From NCBI GenBank assembly GCA_910579525.1, contig CAJTUK010000001.1, positions 124,001 to 188,000 of the forward strand: a stretch of 64,000 bases of DNA. The letters run 5' to 3'. Under the pieces are notes generated by a model. The model made no database searches and had not been told where the DNA came from. It worked only from the letters and a program-made list of their open reading frames with translations. Below, piece by piece: positions 54,243 through 62,779 of the stretch. Position numbers and translations under genes: made by a program. The first letter of the stretch is position 1. Every line of letters begins with the position of its first letter. This stretch comes from an uncultured Christensenella sp. GTDB lineage: Bacteria > Bacillota > Clostridia > Christensenellales > Borkfalkiaceae.

Positions 54243-54311
54243 TGACATTCACTGCTTGACAAATTAATTATAGTATGTTAATATTTTTAAAATGACATTC
54301 ACTAAATGTCA
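54243..54311. promoter_or_regulatory. operator-like repeats between the XRE and membrane-protein genes
   Basis: TGACATTCACT occurs twice (54243-54253 and 54293-54303), 50 bases apart. The second is half of a palindrome TGACATT-CACTA-AATGTCA (54293-54311). They bracket the promoter of the rightward gene, a layout expected for a repressor from the divergent XRE gene. Confidence 0.6.
54256..54284 (+). promoter_or_regulatory. sigma-A type promoter of the 471-residue membrane protein
   Basis: TTGACA (54256-54261), 17-base spacer, TAATAT (54279-54284), followed by the palindrome at 54293. Confidence 0.65.
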
Positions 54312-54338
54312 AATAAGCGTTTTATAGGAGAAACACTA

Positions 54339-55754
54339 ATGAACGAGTCCAGCTTATATACAATTATAGTATCAGTCGTTTGCGTTGTTGCTTTTATTTT
54401 TCTTATTATATTTGCCAACAAACGAAACAAACGGTTGATAGAAAAAATTGTCAACGACACCGCAGAATTAACGGCTAAAAAAGTTTTGGAAGTTATTAAA
54501 CCTGAAATGCCTCAAACAAACGAAATCGGAAGCGAAAGCGGAATTTATCAAGAATTTACGTTCAGGGAAGCCGACGGAAGAGATATTTTGGAAATTTTAT
54601 ATAACACCGATAACGAGGAAAATTTAAATCTCATAACCGACGAGGATATTTCAATCAAAGCAAAACAAGTAATGACTCTTTGGTATGACGATGAAAAAGG
54701 CTACAGGGACACGTTTGCCGCAGTATCCTTTTACACAGACGCCGAATGTAATGAACTTGACGAAAAGGTTTATTTTTTAAGGGTTTTTCAATCAAGCGAC
54801 GGAACTCAATATCTGAAAAACGTAACCGATTTTGAAACGATTGTGAGGGTGTACACCGATTACGGTAAAAAAACGGGAGCAACCGATAAGGAGATTGCAG
54901 AACGGATTGCAAAAATCAAAACAGTTTATGAAAATGCCCACGCAAACGCAAAAACAGAAGTTAACGCGGCGACACCAGAAAAAAGACGATGCGGATTTAA
55001 AGAGGGCGAAAAGGCAAAACATTTACCCGATTCAAAATGGTTCACGTCACACGGTATGCGGTTGAAAGAAATACCTGTGGAGAAAAAAGTTTTAAAAAGT
55101 TTTTCGTATAACGACAAAACTTTAATAGCCCTTTCTACCTATCCCACATTTAAAAGAAATATTTTTCTTATTTTGGGAATGGTTACAGCGTTAGCGGCTA
55201 TAATTCTATTCGGCGGATTGATCGTAAAAAACATAGAATTTTTAATTGTAGCGATGATTATTTTTGTTGCCGGCTCATTCGTAACGCAAAAGCTTTTCGG
55301 AGTATTGGACGGATTTGAAATTTTAGGCGGAACGCGTTTGATAAAAATGCCGGTAATAATACATATACTTTACCGCATAGCTTATCCTTTGGGCGGTTTA
55401 TGGGGTATGATTTCGCAAATGATTTTTATGCTGCTGGATTCATTCCGCAGACAAAAGATGTTGGGACTTCCTCGCGTAGTTATGCCGCAAAACTGCGGAT
55501 TTGACGAATTTATCGAATACTATTCAGAATACGAAGCCTCTTGCAGTTTAGCCGACGCAAAAAAACAACATGAAGCGCATCAAAGTAAAGACGAATATTA
55601 TAACAAACAAAAAGCTATTAAAAACCTGAAAAAATCGGTTGCCGCGGACAAAAATTTAAGCGATACGGACAAACAAAATTTAATTGCCAAAGCGAACGAG
55701 AATTTGAAAAAGAACGAAAAAGCGTATGAAAACGAAATAAAACCGAACTTATAA
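54339..55754 (+). CDS. unknown membrane protein with cytoplasmic coiled tail
   Basis: A 471-residue protein I cannot assign. An N-terminal transmembrane anchor (about 5-25) is followed by a basic stretch (NKRNKRLIEK), a soluble domain of about 230 residues, two adjacent hydrophobic helices at about 275-325, another hydrophobic patch near 340-370 and a lysine-rich, probably coiled C-terminus (KKQHEAHQSKDEYYNKQKAI). ATG at 54339 has AGGAG eight bases upstream; the earlier in-frame ATG at 54306 lies inside the operator. The divergent XRE protein is the likely regulator. Confidence 0.72.
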   Translation: MNESSLYTIIVSVVCVVAFIFLIIFANKRNKRLIEKIVNDTAELTAKKVLEVIKPEMPQTNEIGSESGIYQEFTFREADGRDILEILYNTDNEENLNLITDEDISIKAKQVMTLWYDDEKGYRDTFAAVSFYTDAECNELDEKVYFLRVFQSSDGTQYLKNVTDFETIVRVYTDYGKKTGATDKEIAERIAKIKTVYENAHANAKTEVNAATPEKRRCGFKEGEKAKHLPDSKWFTSHGMRLKEIPVEKKVLKSFSYNDKTLIALSTYPTFKRNIFLILGMVTALAAIILFGGLIVKNIEFLIVAMIIFVAGSFVTQKLFGVLDGFEILGGTRLIKMPVIIHILYRIAYPLGGLWGMISQMIFMLLDSFRRQKMLGLPRVVMPQNCGFDEFIEYYSEYEASCSLADAKKQHEAHQSKDEYYNKQKAIKNLKKSVAADKNLSDTDKQNLIAKANENLKKNEKAYENEIKPNL

Positions 55755-55774
55755 CTTTAATTCCGGAAAGACAG

Positions 55775-55815
55775 ACCCCCGCAAGTATAACTTGCGGGGG
55801 TTAATTTATTTTTCT
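55775..55815. terminator. terminator between the membrane-protein gene and aguB
   Basis: Perfect 10-bp hairpin CCCCCGCAAG / CTTGCGGGGG (55776-55785, 55791-55800) with a T-rich tail on the plus strand, less T-rich on the minus strand. Confidence 0.82.
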
Positions 55816-56681
55816 GTTATATCTTTATAACGTCCGGGGCGTCGGTCACGGAACAATCCCCACTCGAAGCGGTTGCGTTCAAATTCGTCCAGGTCGAACT
55901 CGGAGCAGATAATCCCCTCTTCTTCCCTACCGAGTTTTTTAAGAATTTCACCCGTATTATCGGCGATAAACGAGGAGCCGTAAAAGCAAAGCGATGATTT
56001 TTGCCCGCCGTTATCTTTAGATGGAGTCACGAACTCCTCGCCGATACGGTTTGCAGCCGCAACGGGCACGAGGTTCGCGGCTGCATGCCCTTGCATTACT
56101 CTTTGCCAGTGTCCTGCGCTGTCGGCGCCGAGAATCGGCTCGCTTCCTATCGCGGTAGGGTATAATAGAATTTCGGCGCCGTTCAGCGCAAGAGAACGCG
56201 CAGTTTCGGGGAACCATTGATCCCAGCAAATACCGACGCCTATTACGCCGAAAGTAGTTTTAAACGTTTTAAACCCCGTATTTCCGGGAGTAAAATAAAA
56301 CTTTTCCTGATAGTAATGGTCGTCCGGTATATGCGTTTTACGGTATACGCCCAGATTTTTGCCGCAATCCAATACCGCAACCGAGTTATATAAAACGTTT
56401 TTATCCCTCTCGTAAAAACTTACGGGAATTACTACGTTTAATTTTTTCGAAAGTTCTAAAAATTTTTTTACCGCCGCATTTTCATTGACGGGTTCGGCAA
56501 AAGAATAGTAATCGTAATTGCGCTCCTGACAAAAATAAGGGCGCTCGAAAAGTTCAGGCAACAAGATAATACCGGCTCCCTGACGCGCCGCATCTGTTAC
56601 GTATTTTGCCGCCTTTTCTAAATTCTCTTCCCGTTTGTCGGTGCAGCGCATCTGTACGCATGCTATTTTAACTTTTTTCAT
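55806..56681 (-). CDS. aguB: N-carbamoylputrescine amidase
   Basis: A 291-residue nitrilase-superfamily amidase that splits N-carbamoylputrescine into putrescine, CO2 and ammonia. The triad is Glu43 (LPELFERPYFCQ), Lys115 (YRKTHIPDD) and Cys152 (GICWDQWFPE). The motif DDHYYQEKFYFTPGNTGF is characteristic of AguB. ATG at 56681, with AAGGA upstream, overlaps the aguA stop (ATGA), so upstream codons are excluded. Last gene of the polyamine operon. Confidence 0.96.
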   Translation of the reverse strand: MKKVKIACVQMRCTDKREENLEKAAKYVTDAARQGAGIILLPELFERPYFCQERNYDYYSFAEPVNENAAVKKFLELSKKLNVVIPVSFYERDKNVLYNSVAVLDCGKNLGVYRKTHIPDDHYYQEKFYFTPGNTGFKTFKTTFGVIGVGICWDQWFPETARSLALNGAEILLYPTAIGSEPILGADSAGHWQRVMQGHAAANLVPVAAANRIGEEFVTPSKDNGGQKSSLCFYGSSFIADNTGEILKKLGREEEGIICSEFDLDEFERNRFEWGLFRDRRPGRYKDITEK

Positions 56682-57760
56682 AATTTTCCTTTTGGAATCT
56701 GTTGAGTAAGGCAATGGATATTACCGCCGCCTTTGATAATTTCACGCGCGTCAAACGTAACGATCCGTCTGTCGGGGAAATGTTTTTTTAAAATATCCGC
56801 CGCAACCGTATCGTTTTTATCGCAAAATTGCGGAACGAGCACTGCGGAATTGCAAACGTAATAATTAATATACGACGCGGCAAGAACGTCGTCAAGACTT
56901 CTTTGAGCTTCGCCCTCGGCGTAATCCAACCCGTTCAAATCGTCCTCGTTATATTTTACGGGGTTTTCGGGAAATGGTATTTTAACGATATTCAATCCGG
57001 CGGTTTGCAACACTTTAAAGTTTGCTTCGCACCTGTTTTTCTGTTCGCCGTCTTTATCCGTCCAACCGAGCGCAACCGTGTTTTCATTCAAAAAGGTGCA
57101 AATATTATCTACGTGCCCGTTAGTCTCGTCGTAACAAACACCGTACGGCAACCAAATTACCCTGTGCGCACCGAGATAATCTTTTAACTTTTGCTCTATT
57201 TCCTCTTTGCTCAAACGCGGATTTCGTCCTTGGGATAAAAGGCACTCTTCAGTGGTAAGCACGACGCCCTTTCCGTTCGAGTGAATCGAGCCGCCTTCGA
57301 GCACGAAAGGTTTTGCCGAATAACATTTTACTCCAAGTTGCGAACACAGTTCCGCCGCAAAAGCGTTGTCGTTGTCGTAATCGGCATAAAGCCCGTCGAA
57401 GCTTCCTCCCCACGCGTTGAATTCCCAATCCACACCGCGGAGCTCATTACCGTCCATTACAAACGTAGGCGCCGTGTCGCGCGCCCAACAGTCGTCTGTT
57501 TTTATTTCGATAAGTTTGACCGACCCAGTCTTTATTTCCTCGCACAGATACTCTTCGGCGGAAGTTTTACCGTCTTTTGAAACGGCAAGAAAAACCGTTT
57601 CTCCTTGGGAAATTTCACGTATTAAATTTGCGAATATCGGGCGGACCCGCTTTGCGCTGTAAGGAAAACTCCCCCCACGCTCGCACCATATCATTACGGT
57701 AGCGGCATGCGGAGCGTATTCCGCAGGCATATAAAATCCGTCTCGTTTGGGAATAGTCAT
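56678..57760 (-). CDS. aguA: agmatine deiminase
   Basis: A 360-residue guanidino-group-modifying enzyme that converts agmatine to N-carbamoylputrescine. Motifs are GFYMPAEYAPHAATVMIWCE at 7-26, DCWARDTAPTFV near 108-119, EGGSIHSNGKG and HVDNICTF with the catalytic His, and GGGNIHCLTQQ with the nucleophile Cys350. It overlaps aguB and nspC by four bases each. The neighbours show it serves putrescine synthesis rather than the catabolic agmatine-deiminase energy pathway, since no carbamate kinase or antiporter is present. Confidence 0.97.
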   Translation of the reverse strand: MTIPKRDGFYMPAEYAPHAATVMIWCERGGSFPYSAKRVRPIFANLIREISQGETVFLAVSKDGKTSAEEYLCEEIKTGSVKLIEIKTDDCWARDTAPTFVMDGNELRGVDWEFNAWGGSFDGLYADYDNDNAFAAELCSQLGVKCYSAKPFVLEGGSIHSNGKGVVLTTEECLLSQGRNPRLSKEEIEQKLKDYLGAHRVIWLPYGVCYDETNGHVDNICTFLNENTVALGWTDKDGEQKNRCEANFKVLQTAGLNIVKIPFPENPVKYNEDDLNGLDYAEGEAQRSLDDVLAASYINYYVCNSAVLVPQFCDKNDTVAADILKKHFPDRRIVTFDAREIIKGGGNIHCLTQQIPKGKL

Positions 57761-58869
57761 AGTCTGTTTTTAAAATCGGCATAGCCGAAAGTTTTGATTA
57801 TTTTATAATTGTTTCCGCTTTTTGCGGCTATAGCAGGCAAAGGCATACCGTTAAAAGTATTATTTTTAACGATTGAATATATTGCCATATCTTCAAACGT
57901 AAGGATATCACCCTCTTTCAGCGGCTCGTCAAAGGAATAATCCCCTGTAATATCCCCCGCAAGGCAGGTGCGCGACGACAATCTGTAAACGAATTCTTTC
58001 TCACCGGCTTTTCCGCTCCCACAAAGAGGCGGTCTGTAAGGCATTTCGAGCACGTCGGGCATATGGCACTCGGCGGAGCTGTCTAAAATCGCGATATCCA
58101 TACCGTTGTTTACGATTTCGAGCACCTTTGTATGAAGATATCCGGCGTTAAGCGCAACCGCTTCGCCCGGTTCGAGATATATCTGCAACCCGTATTTTTG
58201 TGAAAGGCGGGTTATTTCGCTTTCGAGCAATTTCAAATTATATCCCTCGCGCGTGATATGGTGTCCGCCTCCGAGATTGAGCCACTTTAAATTTTTAAAA
58301 TATTTTTTAAAATTATTTTCAAAATCGCGCACTGTAGAGCGCATATCTTCGGCGCCCTGTTCGCAGAGAGTATGAATATGCAACCCCTCAACCCCATGCG
58401 GAAGCTCTTCGGGAAAGTTGCTTTTAATAACGCCCAACCGCGAATTCGGTGCGCAAGGGTCGTAAATACCGCCGCTTTGCGTTGAAAATTGCGGATTTAC
58501 GCGTATGCCGAGACTTGTGTTCTTTGCGCGAGGCGAAAACTTTTCAAACTGGCGAAACGAATTAAAAATTATATGGTCGCAAACCGAAGCAATTTCGTCA
58601 AACTCGCAGTCAAGATACGCGGGGCAATAAACGTGATTTTCTTTCCCCATTTCTTCGTGCGAGAGTTTCGCCTCGTAAAGCCCGCTGGAAGTTGTTCCGC
58701 TCAAATATTCGCCTATAAGCGGATAAAAAGCATAACACGAAAACGCTTTTTGCGCGAGCAGAATTTTAGCGCCCGTCCGCTCCTCTACGCCGTGCAGAAT
58801 TTCAAGATTTTTTTTCAGCTTGTCCTCGTCTATCACGTAAACGGGGGTAGGCAGTTCCGATAACTTCAT
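57757..58869 (-). CDS. nspC: carboxynorspermidine/carboxyspermidine decarboxylase
   Basis: A 370-residue fold-III PLP enzyme, related to alanine racemase and DAP decarboxylase, that decarboxylates carboxyspermidine to spermidine (or the nor-form). PLP-binding Lys41 lies in LLAQKAFSCYAF; LNLGGGHHITREGY binds phosphate; YLEPGEAVALNAGYL and DSSAECHMPDVLEMPYRPPL are NspC signatures. It comes ten bases after the matching dehydrogenase gene, its enzymatic partner. Confidence 0.96.
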   Translation of the reverse strand: MKLSELPTPVYVIDEDKLKKNLEILHGVEERTGAKILLAQKAFSCYAFYPLIGEYLSGTTSSGLYEAKLSHEEMGKENHVYCPAYLDCEFDEIASVCDHIIFNSFRQFEKFSPRAKNTSLGIRVNPQFSTQSGGIYDPCAPNSRLGVIKSNFPEELPHGVEGLHIHTLCEQGAEDMRSTVRDFENNFKKYFKNLKWLNLGGGHHITREGYNLKLLESEITRLSQKYGLQIYLEPGEAVALNAGYLHTKVLEIVNNGMDIAILDSSAECHMPDVLEMPYRPPLCGSGKAGEKEFVYRLSSRTCLAGDITGDYSFDEPLKEGDILTFEDMAIYSIVKNNTFNGMPLPAIAAKSGNNYKIIKTFGYADFKNRL

Positions 58870-58879
58870 AATTCGCAGA

Positions 58880-60136
58880 TTACTTTACCAAAACGGGATT
58901 TTCTTCTATAATCCAAGGCAAACCGTATTTATTGAGCGCCTCCATATAGGGGTCGGGGTCAAATTCTTCGCAGTTATATACGCCCGCTTTATTCCAGATT
59001 CCTTTGCAAACGAGCATTGCGCCTATCATTGCAGGTACGCCGGTAGTATATGATATTGCCTGTGAGCCGACTTCTTTATAACACTCTTCGTGATCGCAGA
59101 TATTATAGATATACAGAGTTTTCTTTTTTCCGTTTTTATAACCCGTGAAAATACAACCGATATTGGTCTTTCCTTTAGTTCTTGCTCCCAAAGTTGCAGG
59201 GTCGGGTAAGAGAGCTTTTAAAAACTGAATGGGAACTATCTCTTGCCCGTCGTAATTTACGGGCGTGGTAGACAGCATTCCGACGTTTTTAAGACAGTTC
59301 ATATACTGAATATAGCTTTGACCGAACGTCATAAAGAAGCGGATTCTTTTTACGCCCTTGATATTTTTTGCAAGGCTCTCAATTTCTTCGTGGTGCAAAA
59401 GATACATATCCTTTTCGCCGACGCCGTCAAAATTATATTCGCGCTTGATTTCAAGCGGTTTAGTCTCTATCCATTTGCCGTTCTCCCAATAAGAACCGTT
59501 GGCGGAAACTTCGCGCAGGTTTATTTCGGGATTGAAATTTGTTGCAAAAGCGTAACCGTGGTCGCCGCCGTTGCAGTCGAGTATATCTATTGTTTCTATC
59601 TCGTCGAAATAATGCTTTTGAGCGTAAGCGCAAAAAACCTGCGTAACGCCGGGGTCAAATCCAGTGCCGAGCAGAGCGCAAACGCCCGCGTCCTTGAATC
59701 TTTTATGAAAATCCCACTGGTAAGAATAATCGAAATAAGCGGTAAAGCCCTTTTCTTTTACGCGTTTTTCATATGCGGCACGCCATGCGGGGTCGTCGGT
59801 GTTTTCGTTTTCGTAGTTGGCGGTATCGATATAGTCTACTTTGCATTTGAGGCACGCTTCCATAATAGTCAAGTCCTGATAGGGAAGCGCCACGTTTAAA
59901 ACCGCCGCAGGCTTAAACGAATTTATGAGGGCAACAAGTTCTTCCACGCTGTCGGCATTCACCTTTGCGGTGGTGAGTTTTGCCTTGGTTTTATCCTTTA
60001 TTCTGGCGACTAAATCGTCACACTTGCTTTTTGTACGGCTGGCAATTAAAATCTCGGTAAAGACGTCGTCGGCCTGACAGCACTTTTGAATTGCAACCTG
60101 CGCCACGCCGCCGCAGCCGATTATAAGTATTTTCAT
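58880..60136 (-). CDS. carboxynorspermidine/carboxyspermidine dehydrogenase (saccharopine dehydrogenase family)
   Basis: A 418-residue NADPH-dependent enzyme of the Lys1/saccharopine dehydrogenase family. It reductively joins aspartate semialdehyde to putrescine (or diaminopropane). The Rossmann motif is IIGCGGVAQVAIQKC near 5-19; conserved motifs include NVALPYQDLTIMEACL, DTANYE and GTGFDPGVTQVFCAYA. Next to nspC the polyamine assignment is much more likely than lysine metabolism. LysC in this window feeds its aspartate-semialdehyde substrate. ATG at 60136 is preferred: GGAGG is eight bases upstream, whereas the in-frame TTG lies in that site. Confidence 0.95.
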   Translation of the reverse strand: MKILIIGCGGVAQVAIQKCCQADDVFTEILIASRTKSKCDDLVARIKDKTKAKLTTAKVNADSVEELVALINSFKPAAVLNVALPYQDLTIMEACLKCKVDYIDTANYENENTDDPAWRAAYEKRVKEKGFTAYFDYSYQWDFHKRFKDAGVCALLGTGFDPGVTQVFCAYAQKHYFDEIETIDILDCNGGDHGYAFATNFNPEINLREVSANGSYWENGKWIETKPLEIKREYNFDGVGEKDMYLLHHEEIESLAKNIKGVKRIRFFMTFGQSYIQYMNCLKNVGMLSTTPVNYDGQEIVPIQFLKALLPDPATLGARTKGKTNIGCIFTGYKNGKKKTLYIYNICDHEECYKEVGSQAISYTTGVPAMIGAMLVCKGIWNKAGVYNCEEFDPDPYMEALNKYGLPWIIEENPVLVK

Positions 60137-60159
60137 TTTATTTTCCTCCAAACGCTGAA

Positions 60160-61017
60160 TTATTCCTCTTCCGCTTCCATTAAAATTTCTTCTACATATT
60201 TAGGAAGCATAAAAGAACCCAGATGCAAATTAGTTGTATAATAGCTTGTTTCTATTTTTCGGGCGTTCCATTCTTTGGGTTTAAAATCCTTTACGGGATG
60301 ATATTTTTTACTTGCAAAACCGAAAAGCCAGTACCCCGAAGAGCATGTAGGAATATGCGCCTGATAGACTTTTGAAACGGGGAAACAACGGAACACTTTT
60401 TTGTGCATTTTTTTGCACTCTTCTTCATCCTCGTCGTAAAAAGGACTGCCGTGCTGATAAACCATAACGCCCGTTTCGTTGAGCGCTTTAAAACAGCTGC
60501 CGTAAAATTCTTTTGTGAAAAGTCCTTCGGTAGGACCGAACGGATCGGTACTGTCGTTGATTATTAAATCGTATTCACCCTCTTTGCCACGCAAGAATTT
60601 GAGCCCGTCCTGAATATATAAGTTTACTCGCGTGTCGTTGAGTCCTTCGGCAGTTTCGGGGAAAAATTCCCTTGAAACGTAAACGAACATCTCGTCCTCT
60701 TCAACAACGTCTATGCGCTCAATTTCCGGATATCGGCAAAGCTCTTTTGCAACGCCGCCGTCACCGCCGCCGATAACGAGCACCTTTTTAACGTTCGGAT
60801 GCACCGCCATAGGCACGTGGGCGACCATTTCGTCGTAAATGAATTCGTCCTTTTCCGAAAAAACTATTTCACCGTCAAGCGAAATGAATTTGCCAAGATC
60901 TTCGCTGTCGAAAACGTCAACCTGCTGAATATCGCTCTTTTCAGAAAAGAGTTGCTTTTTTACTCGGATATTAAGTTTGACGTTGGGCGTATGCACGTCT
61001 GAAAACCACATTTCCAT
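60160..61017 (-). CDS. speE: spermidine synthase-type aminopropyltransferase
   Basis: A 285-residue SpeE that transfers aminopropyl from decarboxylated SAM to putrescine or a similar diamine. The donor-binding motif GGGDGG is at 83-88, and YDLIINDSTDPFGPTEGLF holds the catalytic Asp. DEFIYDEMVAHVPM is the putrescine-side loop. GGAG lies eight bases before the ATG. No speD (SAM decarboxylase) is in the operon, so the donor must come from elsewhere or the enzyme may have another role. It sits between speA and the carboxyspermidine genes. Confidence 0.95.
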   Translation of the reverse strand: MEMWFSDVHTPNVKLNIRVKKQLFSEKSDIQQVDVFDSEDLGKFISLDGEIVFSEKDEFIYDEMVAHVPMAVHPNVKKVLVIGGGDGGVAKELCRYPEIERIDVVEEDEMFVYVSREFFPETAEGLNDTRVNLYIQDGLKFLRGKEGEYDLIINDSTDPFGPTEGLFTKEFYGSCFKALNETGVMVYQHGSPFYDEDEEECKKMHKKVFRCFPVSKVYQAHIPTCSSGYWLFGFASKKYHPVKDFKPKEWNARKIETSYYTTNLHLGSFMLPKYVEEILMEAEEE

Positions 61018-61038
61018 GGAAGTTTCTCCTTTGCCACT

Positions 61039-62481
61039 TTATTTCAATACGTTGAGCCGCTCGACTTCGAAGTCTTCGGTGCCCTGCATCGAGCACCCCT
61101 TTGCCTTTGCGTAAACGATATATTCTATAATCTCTTTGGTAATAAGTTCGCCCGGTGCGAGAATGGGAATTCCGGGAGGATAGCACATAACGAACTCGGA
61201 GCAGATTTTGCCCTCCGACGCGCGTAACGGTAACGAAACCTTATCCGAATAGAATGCTTTGCGCGGCGGAACCGCCACTTTGGGGTTTACGTATTCAGCC
61301 GAAAGCATACCCGCCTTGTCGCGTTTGAAAAGTCTGCGCGTATCGTCCAAAGCTCCGACAAGTCTCTCTATGTCCTGCTTTCGGTCGCCTATAGAGATAT
61401 AAGCAAGTATATTCGAAATATCGCCGAATTCTATTTGGATATCGTATTCGTCGCGCAGAATATCGTAAACTTCTATGCCCGCAAGACCTATATCTCGGGT
61501 ATACACGGAGAGTTTTGTCACGTCGAAATCGTATACGGACGTACCGTTAATAAGCTCTCTGCCATAAGCGTAATAACCGCCTATATTGTTGATTTCTTTT
61601 CTGGCGTAATCCGACATATCGATAACTTTTTCAAACGAAGTTTTTCCGTTGAGCGCAAGGTTGCGGCGCGAAACGTCCAGACTTGCCATCAACAGATATG
61701 ACGCGCTGGTGGTCTGCGTAAGATTTACTATCTGCCTCACGTAATCCGCATTCATGCTTCCGTTAAGAAGGAGAATAGAACTCTGCGTAAGGCTACCGCC
61801 CGATTTATGCATGGAAACCGCCGACATATCCGCACCGGCAGCCATTCCGGACAAAGGAAGTTTTTCACTGAAAGAAAAGTGAGTGCCGTGCGCTTCGTCA
61901 ACAAGGACTTTCATTCCGTGACCGTGCGCGATTTCGACTATGGATTTCAAATCCGAACATATGCCGTAATAAGTGGGGTTATTGACCAAAACGGCAACCG
62001 CGTCGGGATTGTTTTCTACCGCTTCCAAAAGTTTTTTAGGCTCCATTCCTAAAGATATACCGAGCTTTTTATCGACTTCCGGATTGACGTAAACGGGTAT
62101 AGCGCCGCAGAGAATCAGGGCGTTAATCGCGCTTTTGTGCACGTTGCGGGGCATAATAATCTTGTCCCCTTCTTTGCACACGGAAAAAATCATATTCTGA
62201 ACGGACGAAGTCGTGCCTCCGACCATAAAAAACGAGTGCGCGGCGCCGAATGCGGAAGCGGCAAGATCTTCCGCCTCGCGTATGACCGACGCAGGGTGAC
62301 ACAGGTCGTCGAGGGGCTTTTGTGAATTGACGTCAAGCCCGACGCACTTTTCGCCTAAAAGCTGCACGAGTTCGGGATTGCCGCGCCCGCGTTTATGCCC
62401 CGGCACGTCAAAGGGAACTATGCGCTTTTTTCTGAAATTTTCGAGCGCCTCATAAAGGGGCGCTTTCGTCTGTTCGTTCAT
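61039..62481 (-). CDS. speA: arginine decarboxylase (Orn/Lys/Arg decarboxylase, short form)
   Basis: A 480-residue fold-I PLP decarboxylase without the N-terminal wing domain of the inducible enterobacterial enzymes, like B. subtilis SpeA. Key residues: VPGHKRGRG at 26-34, GTTSSVQNMI near 89-98, VDEAHGTHFSF at 194-204, and the PLP-binding Lys226 in SMHKSGGSLTQSS. Lysine or ornithine activity is possible in this family, but aguA and aguB downstream point to arginine and agmatine. GAGG lies five bases before the ATG, immediately after an intrinsic terminator in the leader. Confidence 0.94.
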   Translation of the reverse strand: MNEQTKAPLYEALENFRKKRIVPFDVPGHKRGRGNPELVQLLGEKCVGLDVNSQKPLDDLCHPASVIREAEDLAASAFGAAHSFFMVGGTTSSVQNMIFSVCKEGDKIIMPRNVHKSAINALILCGAIPVYVNPEVDKKLGISLGMEPKKLLEAVENNPDAVAVLVNNPTYYGICSDLKSIVEIAHGHGMKVLVDEAHGTHFSFSEKLPLSGMAAGADMSAVSMHKSGGSLTQSSILLLNGSMNADYVRQIVNLTQTTSASYLLMASLDVSRRNLALNGKTSFEKVIDMSDYARKEINNIGGYYAYGRELINGTSVYDFDVTKLSVYTRDIGLAGIEVYDILRDEYDIQIEFGDISNILAYISIGDRKQDIERLVGALDDTRRLFKRDKAGMLSAEYVNPKVAVPPRKAFYSDKVSLPLRASEGKICSEFVMCYPPGIPILAPGELITKEIIEYIVYAKAKGCSMQGTEDFEVERLNVLK

Positions 62482-62494
62482 AAAACCTCAAAAT

Positions 62495-62745
62495 AAAAAA
62501 GACGGCTTGTTAAAACGTAAGCCGTCACGGGGTTATAAATTTATAATTTTTCCGCCGTATGTCTTTTGAAAACTTTCAGAGTCTATATAGCAAATACTTT
62601 TACTACTCTTATTGACCACAATTGACGCCTTAAAACGCTTCGATTATAAAGTAATCAACTTATAAAAGTTCGAGTTAAAAACTCTATCAATAATGCGGTA
62701 AAATCCGCTTAAATATTTGCATGGCTTCTGAAAGCCCATACTATA
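62495..62745 (-). promoter_or_regulatory. structured leader with attenuator upstream of the speA operon
   Basis: A leader of about 250 nt runs from a consensus promoter to speA. In order it shows a hairpin at 62721-62739 (ATGG-CTT/AAG-CCAT), GCGG/CCGC (62695-62708), and three abutting hairpins (62672-62684, 62657-62670, 62642-62656). A possible leader ORF follows (62533-62619). The final element is a perfect intrinsic terminator GACGGCTT / AAGCCGTC (62501-62508, 62519-62526) with T6, 20 bases before the speA ATG. The segment AAAAGACATACGGC (62549-62562) could pair with GCCGTCTTTT of the terminator and act as antiterminator. No known riboswitch class is recognised. Confidence 0.65.
62533..62619 (-). 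CDS. possible 28-residue leader ORF upstream of speA
   Basis: GTG at 62619 preceded by AAGGCG at a fair distance opens 28 codons (starting VNKSSKSICYIDSESFQK after the initiator) and stops with TAA seven bases before the terminator hairpin. Its Ser/Lys content has no arginine or ornithine-like signal, but the position is that of an attenuation leader peptide. Might be chance. Confidence 0.3.
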   Translation of the reverse strand: MVNKSSKSICYIDSESFQKTYGGKIINL

Positions 62746-62750
62746 CGGTT

Positions 62751-62779
62751 AGTATAACTTAAAGATGAAATATTGTCAA
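62751..62779 (-). promoter_or_regulatory. sigma-A type promoter of the polyamine operon
   Basis: On the minus strand a perfect TTGACA (62774-62779), 17-base spacer and TATACT (62751-62756). Transcription should start near 62744, 263 bases before speA. Confidence 0.85.
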
